A stretch of DNA of 32,515 nucleotides from an uncultured Reyranella sp. (GTDB lineage Bacteria; Pseudomonadota; Alphaproteobacteria; Reyranellales; Reyranellaceae). The notes under the pieces were generated by a model that had not been told where the DNA came from, did not search any database, and was given only the letters and a program-made list of their open reading frames with translations. The stretch covers positions 1-32,515 of the forward strand of contig NZ_CAMFKM010000033.1 of assembly GCF_945957355.1 (NCBI RefSeq), in the 5' to 3' direction. Position 1 is the stretch's first letter; each line of letters begins with the position of its first letter. A program made the translations under genes and the position numbers. This document shows positions 8,300 through 16,243 of the stretch, piece after piece.

Positions 8300-9403
8300 A
8301 TGCAGCGCAGGAAGTTTATCAGGACGGCAGGCATTGGTGCCGCAGGTGTTGCCGCGGCAACCACGGTTGCCGCACCAGCCATTGCCCAGAGCATGCCGGA
8401 AGTGAAGTGGCGTCTGACGTCCAGCTTCCCCAAGTCGCTCGATACGCTCTACGGCGGCTCCGAGCTGTTCGCCAAGATCGTCGGCGAGATGTCGGACGGC
8501 AAGTTCCAGATCCGTCCCTTCGCCGCCGGTGAAATCGTCCCCGGGCTGCAGGTTGCCGACGCGGTACAGAACGGCACGGTCGAGGCTGGACAGACGGCGG
8601 CCTACTACTATTTCGGCAAGCATCCGAACTTCGTGTTCGAGACCGGCCTGCCGTTCTCGATGAACCAGCGTCAGTACTATGCGTGGCTGGAATTCGGCGG
8701 CGGCCACGAACTGATCAACGACTTCTACAAGGAGTACAATTTCCGCTCCCTGACCTTTGGCGGCACCGGCTGCCAGATGGGCGGCTGGTTCCGCAAGGAA
8801 ATCAAGTCGATGGACGACATGAAGGGCCTCAAGTTCCGCGTCGGCGGCTTCGCCGGCCTGATCCTGACGCGCCTCGGCGTGGTGCCGCAGCAGATCGCGG
8901 GTGGCGATATCTATCCGGCGCTCGAGAAGGGCACGATCGACGCCTGCGAGTGGGTCGGTCCCTACGACGACGAGAAGCTCGGCTTCAACAAGGTCGCGAA
9001 GTACTACTACTATCCCGGCTGGTGGGAAGGCGCGTCGGTTGGCTCGCTCTACATCAACAACGACGCGTGGGCGAAGCTGCCGAAACCCTACCAGGCGATG
9101 GTCGAGGCCGCGGCTGGCCGGGTCACCTCCTGGATGGTGCCCAAGTACGACGCGGGAAATCCGCCCGCCCTGCGCCGCCTCGTGGCGGCCGGGACCGAAC
9201 TGCGGCCGTTCCCGCGCGCCGTCCTCGAGCCGTGCTTCCTCGAAGCGTACAAGTACTACGATGAACTCTCGGCCAAGGATCCGAAGTTCAAGAAGATCTA
9301 CGACAACATGAAGGCCTTCCGCGCCGACGAGAACCTGTGGTTCCGCGTTGCCGAGAACACCTTCGACAATTTCAACTTCTCGATGTCGGCCCAAGGCCGC
9401 TAA
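8300..9403 (+). CDS. dctP: TRAP transporter periplasmic binding protein, FcbT1/TakP type (copy 3)
   Basis: This 367-residue protein is the third tandem DctP-family binding protein. The start ATG follows GGGAGG (8285-8290) at 9 nt. The N-terminus MQRRKFIRTAG again gives a Tat-type signal, cleaved near AAPAIAQ. It keeps CQMGGWFRKEI, RVGGFAGLI, CEWVGPYDDEKLGF and YYYYPGWWEG, but differs more from copies 1 and 2. The residue before the key Glu-Trp pair is Cys rather than Ala, and the C-terminus ends NFSMSAQGR instead of the shared ARQSAANKL. Synonymous differences run throughout, so it shows no sign of recent conversion with the other copies. It faces dctM across a 121-nt gap containing its terminator. 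Confidence 0.92.
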   Translation: MQRRKFIRTAGIGAAGVAAATTVAAPAIAQSMPEVKWRLTSSFPKSLDTLYGGSELFAKIVGEMSDGKFQIRPFAAGEIVPGLQVADAVQNGTVEAGQTAAYYYFGKHPNFVFETGLPFSMNQRQYYAWLEFGGGHELINDFYKEYNFRSLTFGGTGCQMGGWFRKEIKSMDDMKGLKFRVGGFAGLILTRLGVVPQQIAGGDIYPALEKGTIDACEWVGPYDDEKLGFNKVAKYYYYPGWWEGASVGSLYINNDAWAKLPKPYQAMVEAAAGRVTSWMVPKYDAGNPPALRRLVAAGTELRPFPRAVLEPCFLEAYKYYDELSAKDPKFKKIYDNMKAFRADENLWFRVAENTFDNFNFSMSAQGR

Positions 9404-9422
9404 ACGGAAGCGCCTGACAGAA

Positions 9423-9451
9423 GAAGCCCCGCCGATAGGCGGGGCTTTTTT
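9423..9451 (+). terminator. Rho-independent terminator after TRAP binding-protein copy 3
   Basis: The stem AAGCCCCGCC / GGCGGGGCTT with a GATA loop is followed by a T run. It lies between the convergent copy 3 and dctM genes. On the minus strand the hairpin is followed by CTTCTGTC, so it may also act weakly on dctM transcripts. Confidence 0.92.
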
Positions 9452-9524
9452 GTTGCCCTTGCGACGGGAAGGGCTCGCGGCTCTATCCCGATCCTGTCCA
9501 GGGCGACCTTTGTGGACGGCTGCC

Positions 9525-11126
9525 CTATTTGGGCGGCGCCCCGAAGACCGGCGGCGCGACATCGTCCGTCGGAGGTGCCTGGATGTCGATCGTCACCTTG
9601 CTGGGATCGATCCCGCTCGGGTCGTCAAGGAAGTAGGTCACCGATTGCGGGACGGCGATCACGATCGCCACCATGATGAGCTGCAGAAGCACCCAGGGGA
9701 TCGAACCCCAGTAGATGTCCGAACTCTTCACCTCCTTGGGCGCCACGCTGCGCAGGTAGAAGAGCGCGAAGCCGAAGGGCGGGTGCATGAAGGACGTCTG
9801 CATGTTCACGCAGAGCATGACGCCGAACCAGATGAGAGCCGCCTCCGGGCCCACCACCGGTGCCAGCAGCTTCTGCGCCACCGGCGCCAGCATCGGGATG
9901 ATGATGAAGGCGATCTCGAAGAAGTCGAGAAAGAAGGCCAGGAAGAAGACGAACAAGTTGACGACGATCAGGAATCCCCAGACGCCGCCAGGCAGGTTCG
10001 ACATCAGGTGTTCGACCCACTGGTTGCCGTCGACTCCCTGGAAGCTGATCGAGAAGCAGGTCGCGCCGACCAGGATGAAGGCCACCATCGCCGTGATGCG
10101 CATCGTCGCCTGGAAGGCCTGCACGATCAGGTCCCGCAGGTCCTTCACCTGCCACGCCCGCCAGCACAGCCAGATGATTGCGGCGAACATCACGGTGAAG
10201 GCCACCTTGAAGGGCATCGACTTGAACGCGACCATGCCGATCAGGGCGCCGATGATGGCGGCCGCGCAGCCGCCGAAGAACGCGATGCGGTCGAACCGGG
10301 TGAGCGGCGCGTTGCGCACCACCGCCAGCACGATCGCGCCGATCGTTCCCATTGCTCCCGCCTCGGTGGGAGTAGCCAGCCCCATCATGATGGTGCCGAG
10401 CACCAGGAAAATGAGCACCGCGGCGGGGATGATGCCCCAGGCGCACTTGACCAGCAGCGCTTTGCCGAACAGCGTCCGCGGCACCGGTGGCAGAGCCTCC
10501 GGCTTAACGAGCGTCAGGTAGAAGGTGTAGCCGGCAAACAACGCGATCTGCAGCAGGGACGGCCCCCAGGCGCCGAGATACATGTCGCCGACGGACTTGC
10601 CGAGCTGGTCGGCCAGCACGATCAGCACCAGCGAAGGCGGCACGAGCTGCGTGATCGTGCCGGACGCGGCCAGCACGCCGGTCGCGTAGCGCATGTCGTA
10701 CTTGTAGCGCATCATCACCGGCAGGGTGATCAGCGCCATGGCGATGACCTGTGCAGCCACCGTGCCGGTGATCGCGCCGAGGATGAAGCCCACGATGATG
10801 GTCGAATAGCCCAGCCCGCCCTTGATGGGGCCGAAGAGCTGGCCCATCGATTCGAGCATGTCCTCCGCCAGCCCGCATTTCTCCAGGATGGCACCCATGA
10901 AGGTGAAGAAGGGAATGGCGAGCAGCAGCTCGTTCGACAGGATGCTCCCGAACACGCGGCCCGGGATGGCCTGCATGAAGGCCATCGTGAAGTAGCCCAT
11001 CTCGATCGACAGGAACCCGAAGAAGAAGCCCACCGCGCAGAGCGAAAAGGCGACCGGGTAGCCGATGATCATGAACACGACGAGGCCGCCGAACATCAGC
11101 GGCGGCATGTACTCGAGAGGGATCAT
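9525..11126 (-). CDS. dctM: TRAP transporter large permease, DctM family (FcbT3-like)
   Basis: This 533-residue protein is the large membrane subunit of a TRAP symporter, the part that moves substrate with sodium or protons. It has many hydrophobic segments and the family's conserved elements, for example IPFFTFMGAILEKCGLAEDM near residue 70-90, GLATPTEAGAMG, and MHPPFGFALFYLRS near the C-terminus. It is longer than ordinary DctM proteins (about 430 residues) because of an internal region around residues 290-350 with extra hydrophobic segments, as in the FcbT3 group. The ATG overlaps the dctQ stop as ATGA, so the two are translationally coupled. The nearest binding-protein genes are on the opposite strand. 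Confidence 0.93.
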   Translation of the reverse strand: MIPLEYMPPLMFGGLVVFMIIGYPVAFSLCAVGFFFGFLSIEMGYFTMAFMQAIPGRVFGSILSNELLLAIPFFTFMGAILEKCGLAEDMLESMGQLFGPIKGGLGYSTIIVGFILGAITGTVAAQVIAMALITLPVMMRYKYDMRYATGVLAASGTITQLVPPSLVLIVLADQLGKSVGDMYLGAWGPSLLQIALFAGYTFYLTLVKPEALPPVPRTLFGKALLVKCAWGIIPAAVLIFLVLGTIMMGLATPTEAGAMGTIGAIVLAVVRNAPLTRFDRIAFFGGCAAAIIGALIGMVAFKSMPFKVAFTVMFAAIIWLCWRAWQVKDLRDLIVQAFQATMRITAMVAFILVGATCFSISFQGVDGNQWVEHLMSNLPGGVWGFLIVVNLFVFFLAFFLDFFEIAFIIIPMLAPVAQKLLAPVVGPEAALIWFGVMLCVNMQTSFMHPPFGFALFYLRSVAPKEVKSSDIYWGSIPWVLLQLIMVAIVIAVPQSVTYFLDDPSGIDPSKVTIDIQAPPTDDVAPPVFGAPPK

Positions 11127-11668
11127 TGCGTGGGCCTCTCGTAGTGGGCTTCGAGGCTGTCAACGGCATATCCGTTGAGGAAGGCCACACGCTTGATGAG
11201 TTCGGAGACGCCCTGAAGGGCGACCAGGGCAAAGCCTACGGGCAGCACCAGCTTGATCGGCCAGCGCAGCAGACCGCCGGCGTTCGAGGAGTGCTCGTAG
11301 ACGTTGAACGACTGCATGAAGAAGGGCCAGCTGAGCCAGGCCAGGATGGTGCAGGTCGGCAGGAGGAAGATCAGCGTGCCGAGAATGTCGACCCAGAGCT
11401 GCCCGCGGCGGCTCAGCGTCATGTAGAAGAGGTCGACCCGGACGTGCTCGTTGCGCTTCATCGTATAGGAAGCGCCCAGCATCACGATCACGGCGAACAT
11501 GTACCACTGGATCTCGAGCCAGGCGTTCGAGCTCGTGTCGTAGGCGTAGCGCACCATGGCGTTGCCGGCGCTGACCACGCAGGCCAGAAGCACAAGCCAG
11601 TTGCAGATGTTTCCTATCTTTTCATTTAACGCGTCGATCAGCGCGCTGAACGCCAGCAATGAGCGCAT
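11123..11668 (-). CDS. dctQ: TRAP transporter small permease, DctQ family (FcbT2-like)
   Basis: This 181-residue protein is the small membrane subunit, with about four hydrophobic helices and the typical central stretch YTMKRNEHVRVDLFY. It partners DctM, with which it overlaps by 4 nt. The start is supported by a GGGGAG ribosome site 6 nt upstream. It is the first gene of the dctQM pair; upstream is a 156-nt gap after bpt with no clear promoter match that I could defend. Confidence 0.92.
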   Translation of the reverse strand: MRSLLAFSALIDALNEKIGNICNWLVLLACVVSAGNAMVRYAYDTSSNAWLEIQWYMFAVIVMLGASYTMKRNEHVRVDLFYMTLSRRGQLWVDILGTLIFLLPTCTILAWLSWPFFMQSFNVYEHSSNAGGLLRWPIKLVLPVGFALVALQGVSELIKRVAFLNGYAVDSLEAHYERPTQ

Positions 11669-11773
11669 CCCGTCTCCCCTACAGCGAGTTTCTTATTTTG
11701 GCTGACCATCCGTTCTTTTCGACGGATAGGCTTTCTTAGCTTGGTCCGCTGCGCGATGCCATAGCTTGCATCT

Positions 11774-11808
11774 GTCCGCAATGCGGACGAGGTGCGTCAA
11801 GACGCGCC
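11774..11808. other. Two adjacent hairpins between bpt and dctQ
   Basis: GTCCGC-AAT-GCGGAC (11774-11788) and GGTGCGTC-AA-GACGCGCC (11791-11808, one G-U pair) lie side by side just after the bpt stop. Neither is followed by a T-run on the minus strand. They could mark a transcript end, an operator or a processing site. Confidence 0.35.
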
Positions 11809-11824
11809 ACGGCCGCTATACTGC

Positions 11825-12559
11825 CTATGTCGCGGGCAACTCCATCCATCCTTCCGGACCGAAGAATTCCAGCGGCTTGAAGGAGCGCTTGTAGGCCATC
11901 TTGGTGGACTCGGCGATCCAGTAGCCGAGATAGACATAGGGCAGGCCCCGCTTGGCGGCGGCACCGGCCAGCCACAGGATCATGTGCGTGCCCAGTCCGC
12001 GACGAGGATCCTGAGGATCGAAGAAACTATAGACCGCCGACACGCCGCTCGACAGCCAGTCCACGAGGCACGCGCCGACCAGACGGCCATCGGCCGAATC
12101 GTCCCGGAACTCGATGATCGCCGTCTCGACCGGGCTTTCCTCGACCATGGCGCGGTAGTCGTCGAAATCCATGTCGGCCATGTCGCCGTCCCGGTGGCGC
12201 GTCAGGACGTAGCGCGAAAACAGCGAGAACTGCTCGCCGGTCGCGAGGGCCTGCGTTTCGCTCGCGTGGACATGGTCGTTGCGGCGCAGGATCCGGCGCT
12301 GCGCCCGGCTGGGCTCGAAGTCCCGCACGCGGATGCGAACCGGCACACAGGCTCTGCAACCGTCGCACAGCGGCTTGTAGACGAAGTGATGCGAGCGGCG
12401 GAAGCCGGCGTCGGTCAGCGTGTCGTGCTGGGAGATGGCATCGGGCCCGCTCAGCTCGGTGACGAGCTTGGTCTCCAGGCGATGCGGCAGGTACGGGCAG
12501 CGCATCGCCGGCGTCGTGCGGAAGAACCGAAGGGACTGGATGTTCTGGCGGATGAACAT
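11825..12559 (-). CDS. bpt: Aspartate/glutamate leucyltransferase (Bpt; Ate-related)
   Basis: This 244-residue protein belongs to the bacterial Ate/Bpt family, which transfers leucine from Leu-tRNA to N-terminal Asp or Glu and marks proteins for ClpS-ClpAP degradation (N-degron pathway). The family's cysteines are present: C21 in CPYLPHRLETK, and C65, C68 and C71 in the CDGCRAC cluster. The acyltransferase (GNAT-like) half includes VGACLVDWL and the end block GYWIAESTKMAYKRSFKP. The ATG at 12559 gives the normal family N-terminus; a longer open frame upstream is unrelated sequence. It is transcribed towards dctQ. Confidence 0.92.
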   Translation of the reverse strand: MFIRQNIQSLRFFRTTPAMRCPYLPHRLETKLVTELSGPDAISQHDTLTDAGFRRSHHFVYKPLCDGCRACVPVRIRVRDFEPSRAQRRILRRNDHVHASETQALATGEQFSLFSRYVLTRHRDGDMADMDFDDYRAMVEESPVETAIIEFRDDSADGRLVGACLVDWLSSGVSAVYSFFDPQDPRRGLGTHMILWLAGAAAKRGLPYVYLGYWIAESTKMAYKRSFKPLEFFGPEGWMELPAT

Positions 12560-12642
12560 GTGTTTACGATTGTGAGTGTACCCCTCGGGCGGGCGAAGGA
12601 AAGCGCCAGTTCTTCCGCCAAAGGTCGATGAAGGCCCTTCGG

Positions 12643-13245
12643 TCAGGCGCCCGGACCGCCCCGGACCAGCCGACGAAACGGCACCAGGGCCAATCGCACC
12701 AGCTTCGGCAGGAGCCAGATGAGAAGGATCACGAACAATGCCAGCAGGCACAGAAAAGTGATCGGATGCGCGATCGCCAGCGCCAGCCCGCCCAGGACCG
12801 TAACGTCCTCGCCGAGGGAGGCGACTATATTGGTGAACGGTTCCGGCGAGCTGTTGATCAGCGCGCGCGAGCCGGTCTTGGCGATGTGCGTCCCGGCCGC
12901 GAGCGTTCCGCCCAGCAGGCCGGCGATGACCGAGACTTCCGGGCTGAGGCCGCCGGCTGCGCCATAGGCCAGCAGTACGCCGGCGGGTATGCGCACGAAG
13001 GTCTGCAGTACGTCGTTGATGCTGTCGATGTAGGGAATCTTGTCCGCAAGGAAATTGAGTGCGAACAGGACAGCCGCCACGGCGATCACCCAGGGCGATT
13101 CCAGCACCTGAAGATCGTGCGGCAGGGTCACGAAGCCCAGGCGTTGCGCCAGGCCCAGGACCAGGATCGCGGCGTAGGTATTCAAGCCGCTGGCCCAGCC
13201 GGCCGCCAAGGCGACGGCGATGGCGGTGAGGGTTTCGGCGCTCAT
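12643..13245 (-). CDS. DUF4126 family membrane protein
   Basis: This 200-residue hydrophobic protein contains several membrane helices, glycine-rich turns (GGLSPEVSVIAGLLGGTLAAG) and the family stretch FLADKIPYIDSIND. I recognise it as DUF4126, a family without an assigned function. The start is chosen at 13245, which follows the recR stop by 10 nt and gives MSAETLTAIAVALAAGW. It likely shares the dnaX-ybaB-recR transcript. The C-terminus is a basic tail after the last helix. Confidence 0.8.
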   Translation of the reverse strand: MSAETLTAIAVALAAGWASGLNTYAAILVLGLAQRLGFVTLPHDLQVLESPWVIAVAAVLFALNFLADKIPYIDSINDVLQTFVRIPAGVLLAYGAAGGLSPEVSVIAGLLGGTLAAGTHIAKTGSRALINSSPEPFTNIVASLGEDVTVLGGLALAIAHPITFLCLLALFVILLIWLLPKLVRLALVPFRRLVRGGPGA

Positions 13246-13255
13246 GCGGTCGGGG

Positions 13256-13849
13256 CTAGAGGGCGCGCCGCGCCTTGAACGCGGTGGCGAGCGTCCCGTC
13301 GTCGAGCCAGTCGAGTTCGCCGCCCACCGGCACGCCATGCGCCAGCCGGGTCAGCGGCACGTCGTGCTCGGCCAGCCGTTCGGCCAGGTAATGCGCCGTC
13401 GTCTGGCCGTCGACGGTGGCATTGGTCGCCATGATCACCTCGCGGATGCCGCCCGCGGCGACCCGCTTCACGAGGTTGGCGATGTTGAGCTCCTCCGGAC
13501 CTATCCCGTCGAGCGCCGACAGGGAGCCGCCCAGCACATGGTAGCGGCCCGAGAAGATGCGGCCGCGCTCCATGGCCCACAGGTCGCCGACATCCTCGAC
13601 GACGCAGATCAGGCCGGCGTCGCGGCGAGGATCGGCGCAGATCGAACAGGGGTCGATCGTGTCGAGGTTGCCGCAGACGCCGCAGGCGCGGATGGCGCGC
13701 GCCGCATCCGCCAGGGCCGCTCCCAGCGGCTGCATCAGTGTCTCGCGCTTCTTCAGGAGATGCAGCGCCACGCGGCGCGCCGAGCGCGGTCCCAGCCCCG
13801 GCAGTCGGCCGAGGAGCTGGATCAGCCGCTCGATCTCCGGGCCGTTCAT
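13256..13849 (-). CDS. recR: Recombination protein RecR
   Basis: This 197-residue protein works with RecO in RecA loading at gaps. It shows the N-terminal helix-hairpin-helix (LPGLGPRSARRVALHLL, residues 16-32), a four-cysteine zinc site (C56, C59, C68, C71) and a Toprim domain starting near residue 79 (LICVVEDVGDL) with TNATVDGQTTAHYL. It follows ybaB by 12 nt in the widely conserved dnaX-ybaB-recR order. Confidence 0.97.
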   Translation of the reverse strand: MNGPEIERLIQLLGRLPGLGPRSARRVALHLLKKRETLMQPLGAALADAARAIRACGVCGNLDTIDPCSICADPRRDAGLICVVEDVGDLWAMERGRIFSGRYHVLGGSLSALDGIGPEELNIANLVKRVAAGGIREVIMATNATVDGQTTAHYLAERLAEHDVPLTRLAHGVPVGGELDWLDDGTLATAFKARRAL

Positions 13850-13861
13850 CGCGGTCGCTTC

Positions 13862-14191
13862 CTAGAGCTTGAAGCCCGGCGGCAGCGGCAGGCCGCCGGT
13901 GATGTCGCGCATATGCTCCTGCACGGTCTGCTCGACCTTGGCGCGGGCGTCGTTGGCGGCCGCCACGATCAGGTCCTCGACCACGCCCTTGTCCTCGGGC
14001 TTGAAGAGCGAGGCGTCGATCTCGATCCGGCGGGTCTCGTTCTTGCCGTTGACCGTCACCTTCACCAGGCCTGCGCCCGACGAGCCGACGATCTCGAGGC
14101 GCTCGAGCGCCGCCTGCAGCTCCTGCATCTTCTGCTGCATCTGCTGGGCCTGCTGCATCAGGCCGCCAAGGTCCTTGAGCTTGTCGAACAT
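13862..14191 (-). CDS. ybaB: YbaB/EbfC family nucleoid-associated protein
   Basis: This 109-residue protein has a glutamine- and methionine-rich helix (LMQQAQQMQQKMQELQ, residues 11-26) followed by a small beta core (GLVKVTVNGKNETRRIEID). Relatives bind DNA as dimers and are often encoded next to dnaX and recR. Its ATG overlaps the dnaX stop (TGATG on the minus strand), implying coupled translation. Its exact role is unclear throughout the family. Confidence 0.93.
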   Translation of the reverse strand: MFDKLKDLGGLMQQAQQMQQKMQELQAALERLEIVGSSGAGLVKVTVNGKNETRRIEIDASLFKPEDKGVVEDLIVAAANDARAKVEQTVQEHMRDITGGLPLPPGFKL

Positions 14192-15951
14192 CAGTACTCG
14201 CTTTCGGGAATGTCGTCGTCGGCCGGGTATTCTTCGGCGGGGGGTGGTTCTTCGGCAGTGAAATCGCCGAGACCGGAGAGCATGGAAGTTTGCTCGCCCT
14301 TGCGCCGCACCGAGTCGAGCTTGGCGCCGGGAAATGTTTTCAAGATGGCCAGCACCAGCTCGTTGTTCTCGGCCGAGCTGCGCAGGTCGTCGGCCTTGGC
14401 CACCTTTTGCTGGGTGAGCGTCGGCTTGCCCTCGGCACTGGAGACGGAGGCGATCCAGCGGCGGCCGGTCCATTGGCTCAGCAGTTCGCTGAGGCGCGGC
14501 GCGAGGTCGGCCGGGGCCTTGGGCTCCGGCCGGAATTCGATCAGACCAGGCTCGCAACGCACCTCGTGCACATGGTGCATCAGGCTGTGCACCAGCCGCG
14601 GCTCGCGGCGGGTTTCGAACAGCGCCACGACCTCGGTGAAATTCCGCGGTGCCGGCAGCGCCGGCTGGGCGGCGACCGCCGTCACGGGCTGGGTCGCCAG
14701 GCGAGCGGCCGCACCACCGCCGCCGCCATTGCCGCGCGGCGCAACGGGAGCGGGCGCGCCAGCCGGGACGCCGCCGCCGTTCTGCAGCGCCTTGATCGCG
14801 TCGGCGGGCGAGGGGAGGTCGGCGACGTAGCACAGCCGGATCAGCGCCATCTCGGCCGCACGCAGGGGCGAGGGCGCGGCGAGCGTCTCCTGCAGGCCCT
14901 TGAGCAGCAGCGTCCAGGCCCGCGTGAGCGACGCCATGGAGAGCTTGCCCGCCATGGCCAGTCCTTGGGTACGCTCGCTGTCGGCCGTCGAGGCCGCGGC
15001 GTCGGGCGCCACCTTCAGGCGCGTCACCCAGTGCGTGAGTTCCAGCAGGTCCTGCAGCACGACCACCGGGTCGGCGCCGGAATCGTGCATCTCGCCCAGC
15101 GCCGCGACCACGGCGGGCGCATCGCCGCGCATGACCCTCTCGAAGAGTTCGAGGACCCGGCTGCGATCGGCCAGACCCAGCATGTCGCGGACCTGCGCGG
15201 CATCGACCACGCCCCCGCCATGGGCAATCGCCTGGTCGAGCATGGAAAGGCCGTCGCGTACCGATCCGTCGGCGGCGCGCCCCAGCAGGACCAGCGCTTC
15301 GGGTGAGATCTCGACCTTCTCGGCTTGCGCGATCCTGCCGAAATGCTCGACCAGCGTTTCCTGCGGCACGCGCTTCAGGTCGAAGCGCTGGCAGCGTGAG
15401 AGCACCGTTACCGGGACCTTGCGGATCTCGGTGGTGGCGAACAGGAACTTCACATGCGGCGGCGGCTCTTCCAGCGTCTTCAGCAACGCGTTGAAGGCCT
15501 TCTCCGACAGCATGTGCACTTCGTCGATGATGTAGACCTTGTAGCGCGCGGAGACCGGGCGGTAGCGTACGCCCTCGATCAGCTCGCGCACGTCGTCGAT
15601 GCCGGTGCGGGAGGCCGCGTCCATCTCTATCACGTCGACATGGCGGTCCTCGGTGATCGCCTTGCAGTTGTCGCAGACGCCGCAGGGATCGACCGTCGGA
15701 CCGCCGGTGCCGTCCGGCCCGACGCAGTTCAGCGCGCGGGCGATGATGCGGGCGGTGGTCGTCTTGCCGACGCCGCGCACGCCGGTGAGCATGAAGGCAT
15801 GGGCGATGCGGCCGGTGGCGATGGCGTTGCGCAGGGTGCGCACCATCGCCTCCTGGCCGACCAGGGTCGTGAAATCGACGGGACGGTATTTGCGGGCAAG
15901 GACGCGATAGGGGGTTGCCGGATCTTCCGGACCCTTGGTGGCCTGCGCCAT
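14191..15951 (-). CDS. dnaX: DNA polymerase III subunit tau (gamma/tau)
   Basis: This protein of about 586 residues is the clamp-loader ATPase of the replicative polymerase. It shows Walker A GVRGVGKTT (residues 57-65), a zinc site (C76, C90, C93, C96), the Walker B variant DEVH (143-146) and the sensor-1 region FATTEIRKVP. A proline/alanine-rich linker near residue 400 leads to the C-terminal polymerase-binding part. I chose the ATG at 15951, preceded by GCGGGTG; a GTG three codons upstream (15960) is possible. I saw no clear slippery heptamer for a shorter gamma form. The 4.5S RNA gene is just upstream on the same strand. Confidence 0.96.
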   Translation of the reverse strand: MAQATKGPEDPATPYRVLARKYRPVDFTTLVGQEAMVRTLRNAIATGRIAHAFMLTGVRGVGKTTTARIIARALNCVGPDGTGGPTVDPCGVCDNCKAITEDRHVDVIEMDAASRTGIDDVRELIEGVRYRPVSARYKVYIIDEVHMLSEKAFNALLKTLEEPPPHVKFLFATTEIRKVPVTVLSRCQRFDLKRVPQETLVEHFGRIAQAEKVEISPEALVLLGRAADGSVRDGLSMLDQAIAHGGGVVDAAQVRDMLGLADRSRVLELFERVMRGDAPAVVAALGEMHDSGADPVVVLQDLLELTHWVTRLKVAPDAAASTADSERTQGLAMAGKLSMASLTRAWTLLLKGLQETLAAPSPLRAAEMALIRLCYVADLPSPADAIKALQNGGGVPAGAPAPVAPRGNGGGGGAAARLATQPVTAVAAQPALPAPRNFTEVVALFETRREPRLVHSLMHHVHEVRCEPGLIEFRPEPKAPADLAPRLSELLSQWTGRRWIASVSSAEGKPTLTQQKVAKADDLRSSAENNELVLAILKTFPGAKLDSVRRKGEQTSMLSGLGDFTAEEPPPAEEYPADDDIPESEY

Positions 15952-16051
15952 GGCGATCACCCGCTATTCTGCGCCGTGGCCCCTCTGAGGCCCGGCGGTC
16001 ATCGCGCCCGGGCCGCCCGCCCTCCGCGGCGGCGCGCGCAGGGGAACGGGT

Positions 16052-16143
16052 GAGAGACCGGCATGACCCGAAGCGAATTCGTTACGGCTGCTTCCTTCCG
16101 GATCTGACCGGGTTGGCGACTGCTCCGCCCACACCGGCCCCTC
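16052..16143 (-). ncRNA. ffs: Signal recognition particle 4.5S RNA (small bacterial type)
   Basis: On the minus strand the sequence contains the invariant SRP helix 8 region GGTCAGATCCGGAAGGAAGC, including the GGAA tetraloop and the asymmetric internal loop that binds Ffh. The ends pair: GAGGGGCCGGTGTGG at the 5' side with TCATGCCGGTCTCTC at the 3' side form a long helix with a few G-U pairs, which sets the approximate limits. The location directly upstream of dnaX is common in bacteria. The RNA with Ffh targets ribosomes to the membrane. The exact ends are uncertain by a few bases. Confidence 0.95.
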
Positions 16144-16151
16144 GAGGCGGT

Positions 16152-16180
16152 TATATCAGGAGTCCGGCCGCCCGGCGCAA
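16152..16180 (-). promoter_or_regulatory. ffs: Probable promoter of the 4.5S RNA gene
   Basis: On the minus strand, TTGCGC (16175-16180) and GATATA (16152-16157) are spaced by 17 nt, and the -10 box ends 8 nt before the folded 5' end of the SRP RNA. This is a reasonable sigma-70 type match; the activity is inferred. Confidence 0.6.
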
Positions 16181-16243
16181 GGGCCGAATGAAGCTGATGT
16201 GAACGGCCTGCGAAAATGTCCGCAAGCGATTGATTTCAAAGAA

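Noticed and set aside
8153..9562. Long open frame antisense to TRAP binding-protein copy 3
   Set aside because: It crosses the terminator and has the composition of a shadow frame. The binding-protein gene has a signal peptide and ribosome site.
9348..11144. Long open frame antisense to dctM, rich in His, Asp, Glu and Arg
   Set aside because: The composition is typical of a reverse reading of a membrane protein gene; dctM has clear family motifs and a coupled partner.
14191..15951. Programmed frameshift in dnaX producing a gamma form
   Set aside because: I found no A-rich slippery heptamer with a following stem in the expected region, so only the full-length product is called.
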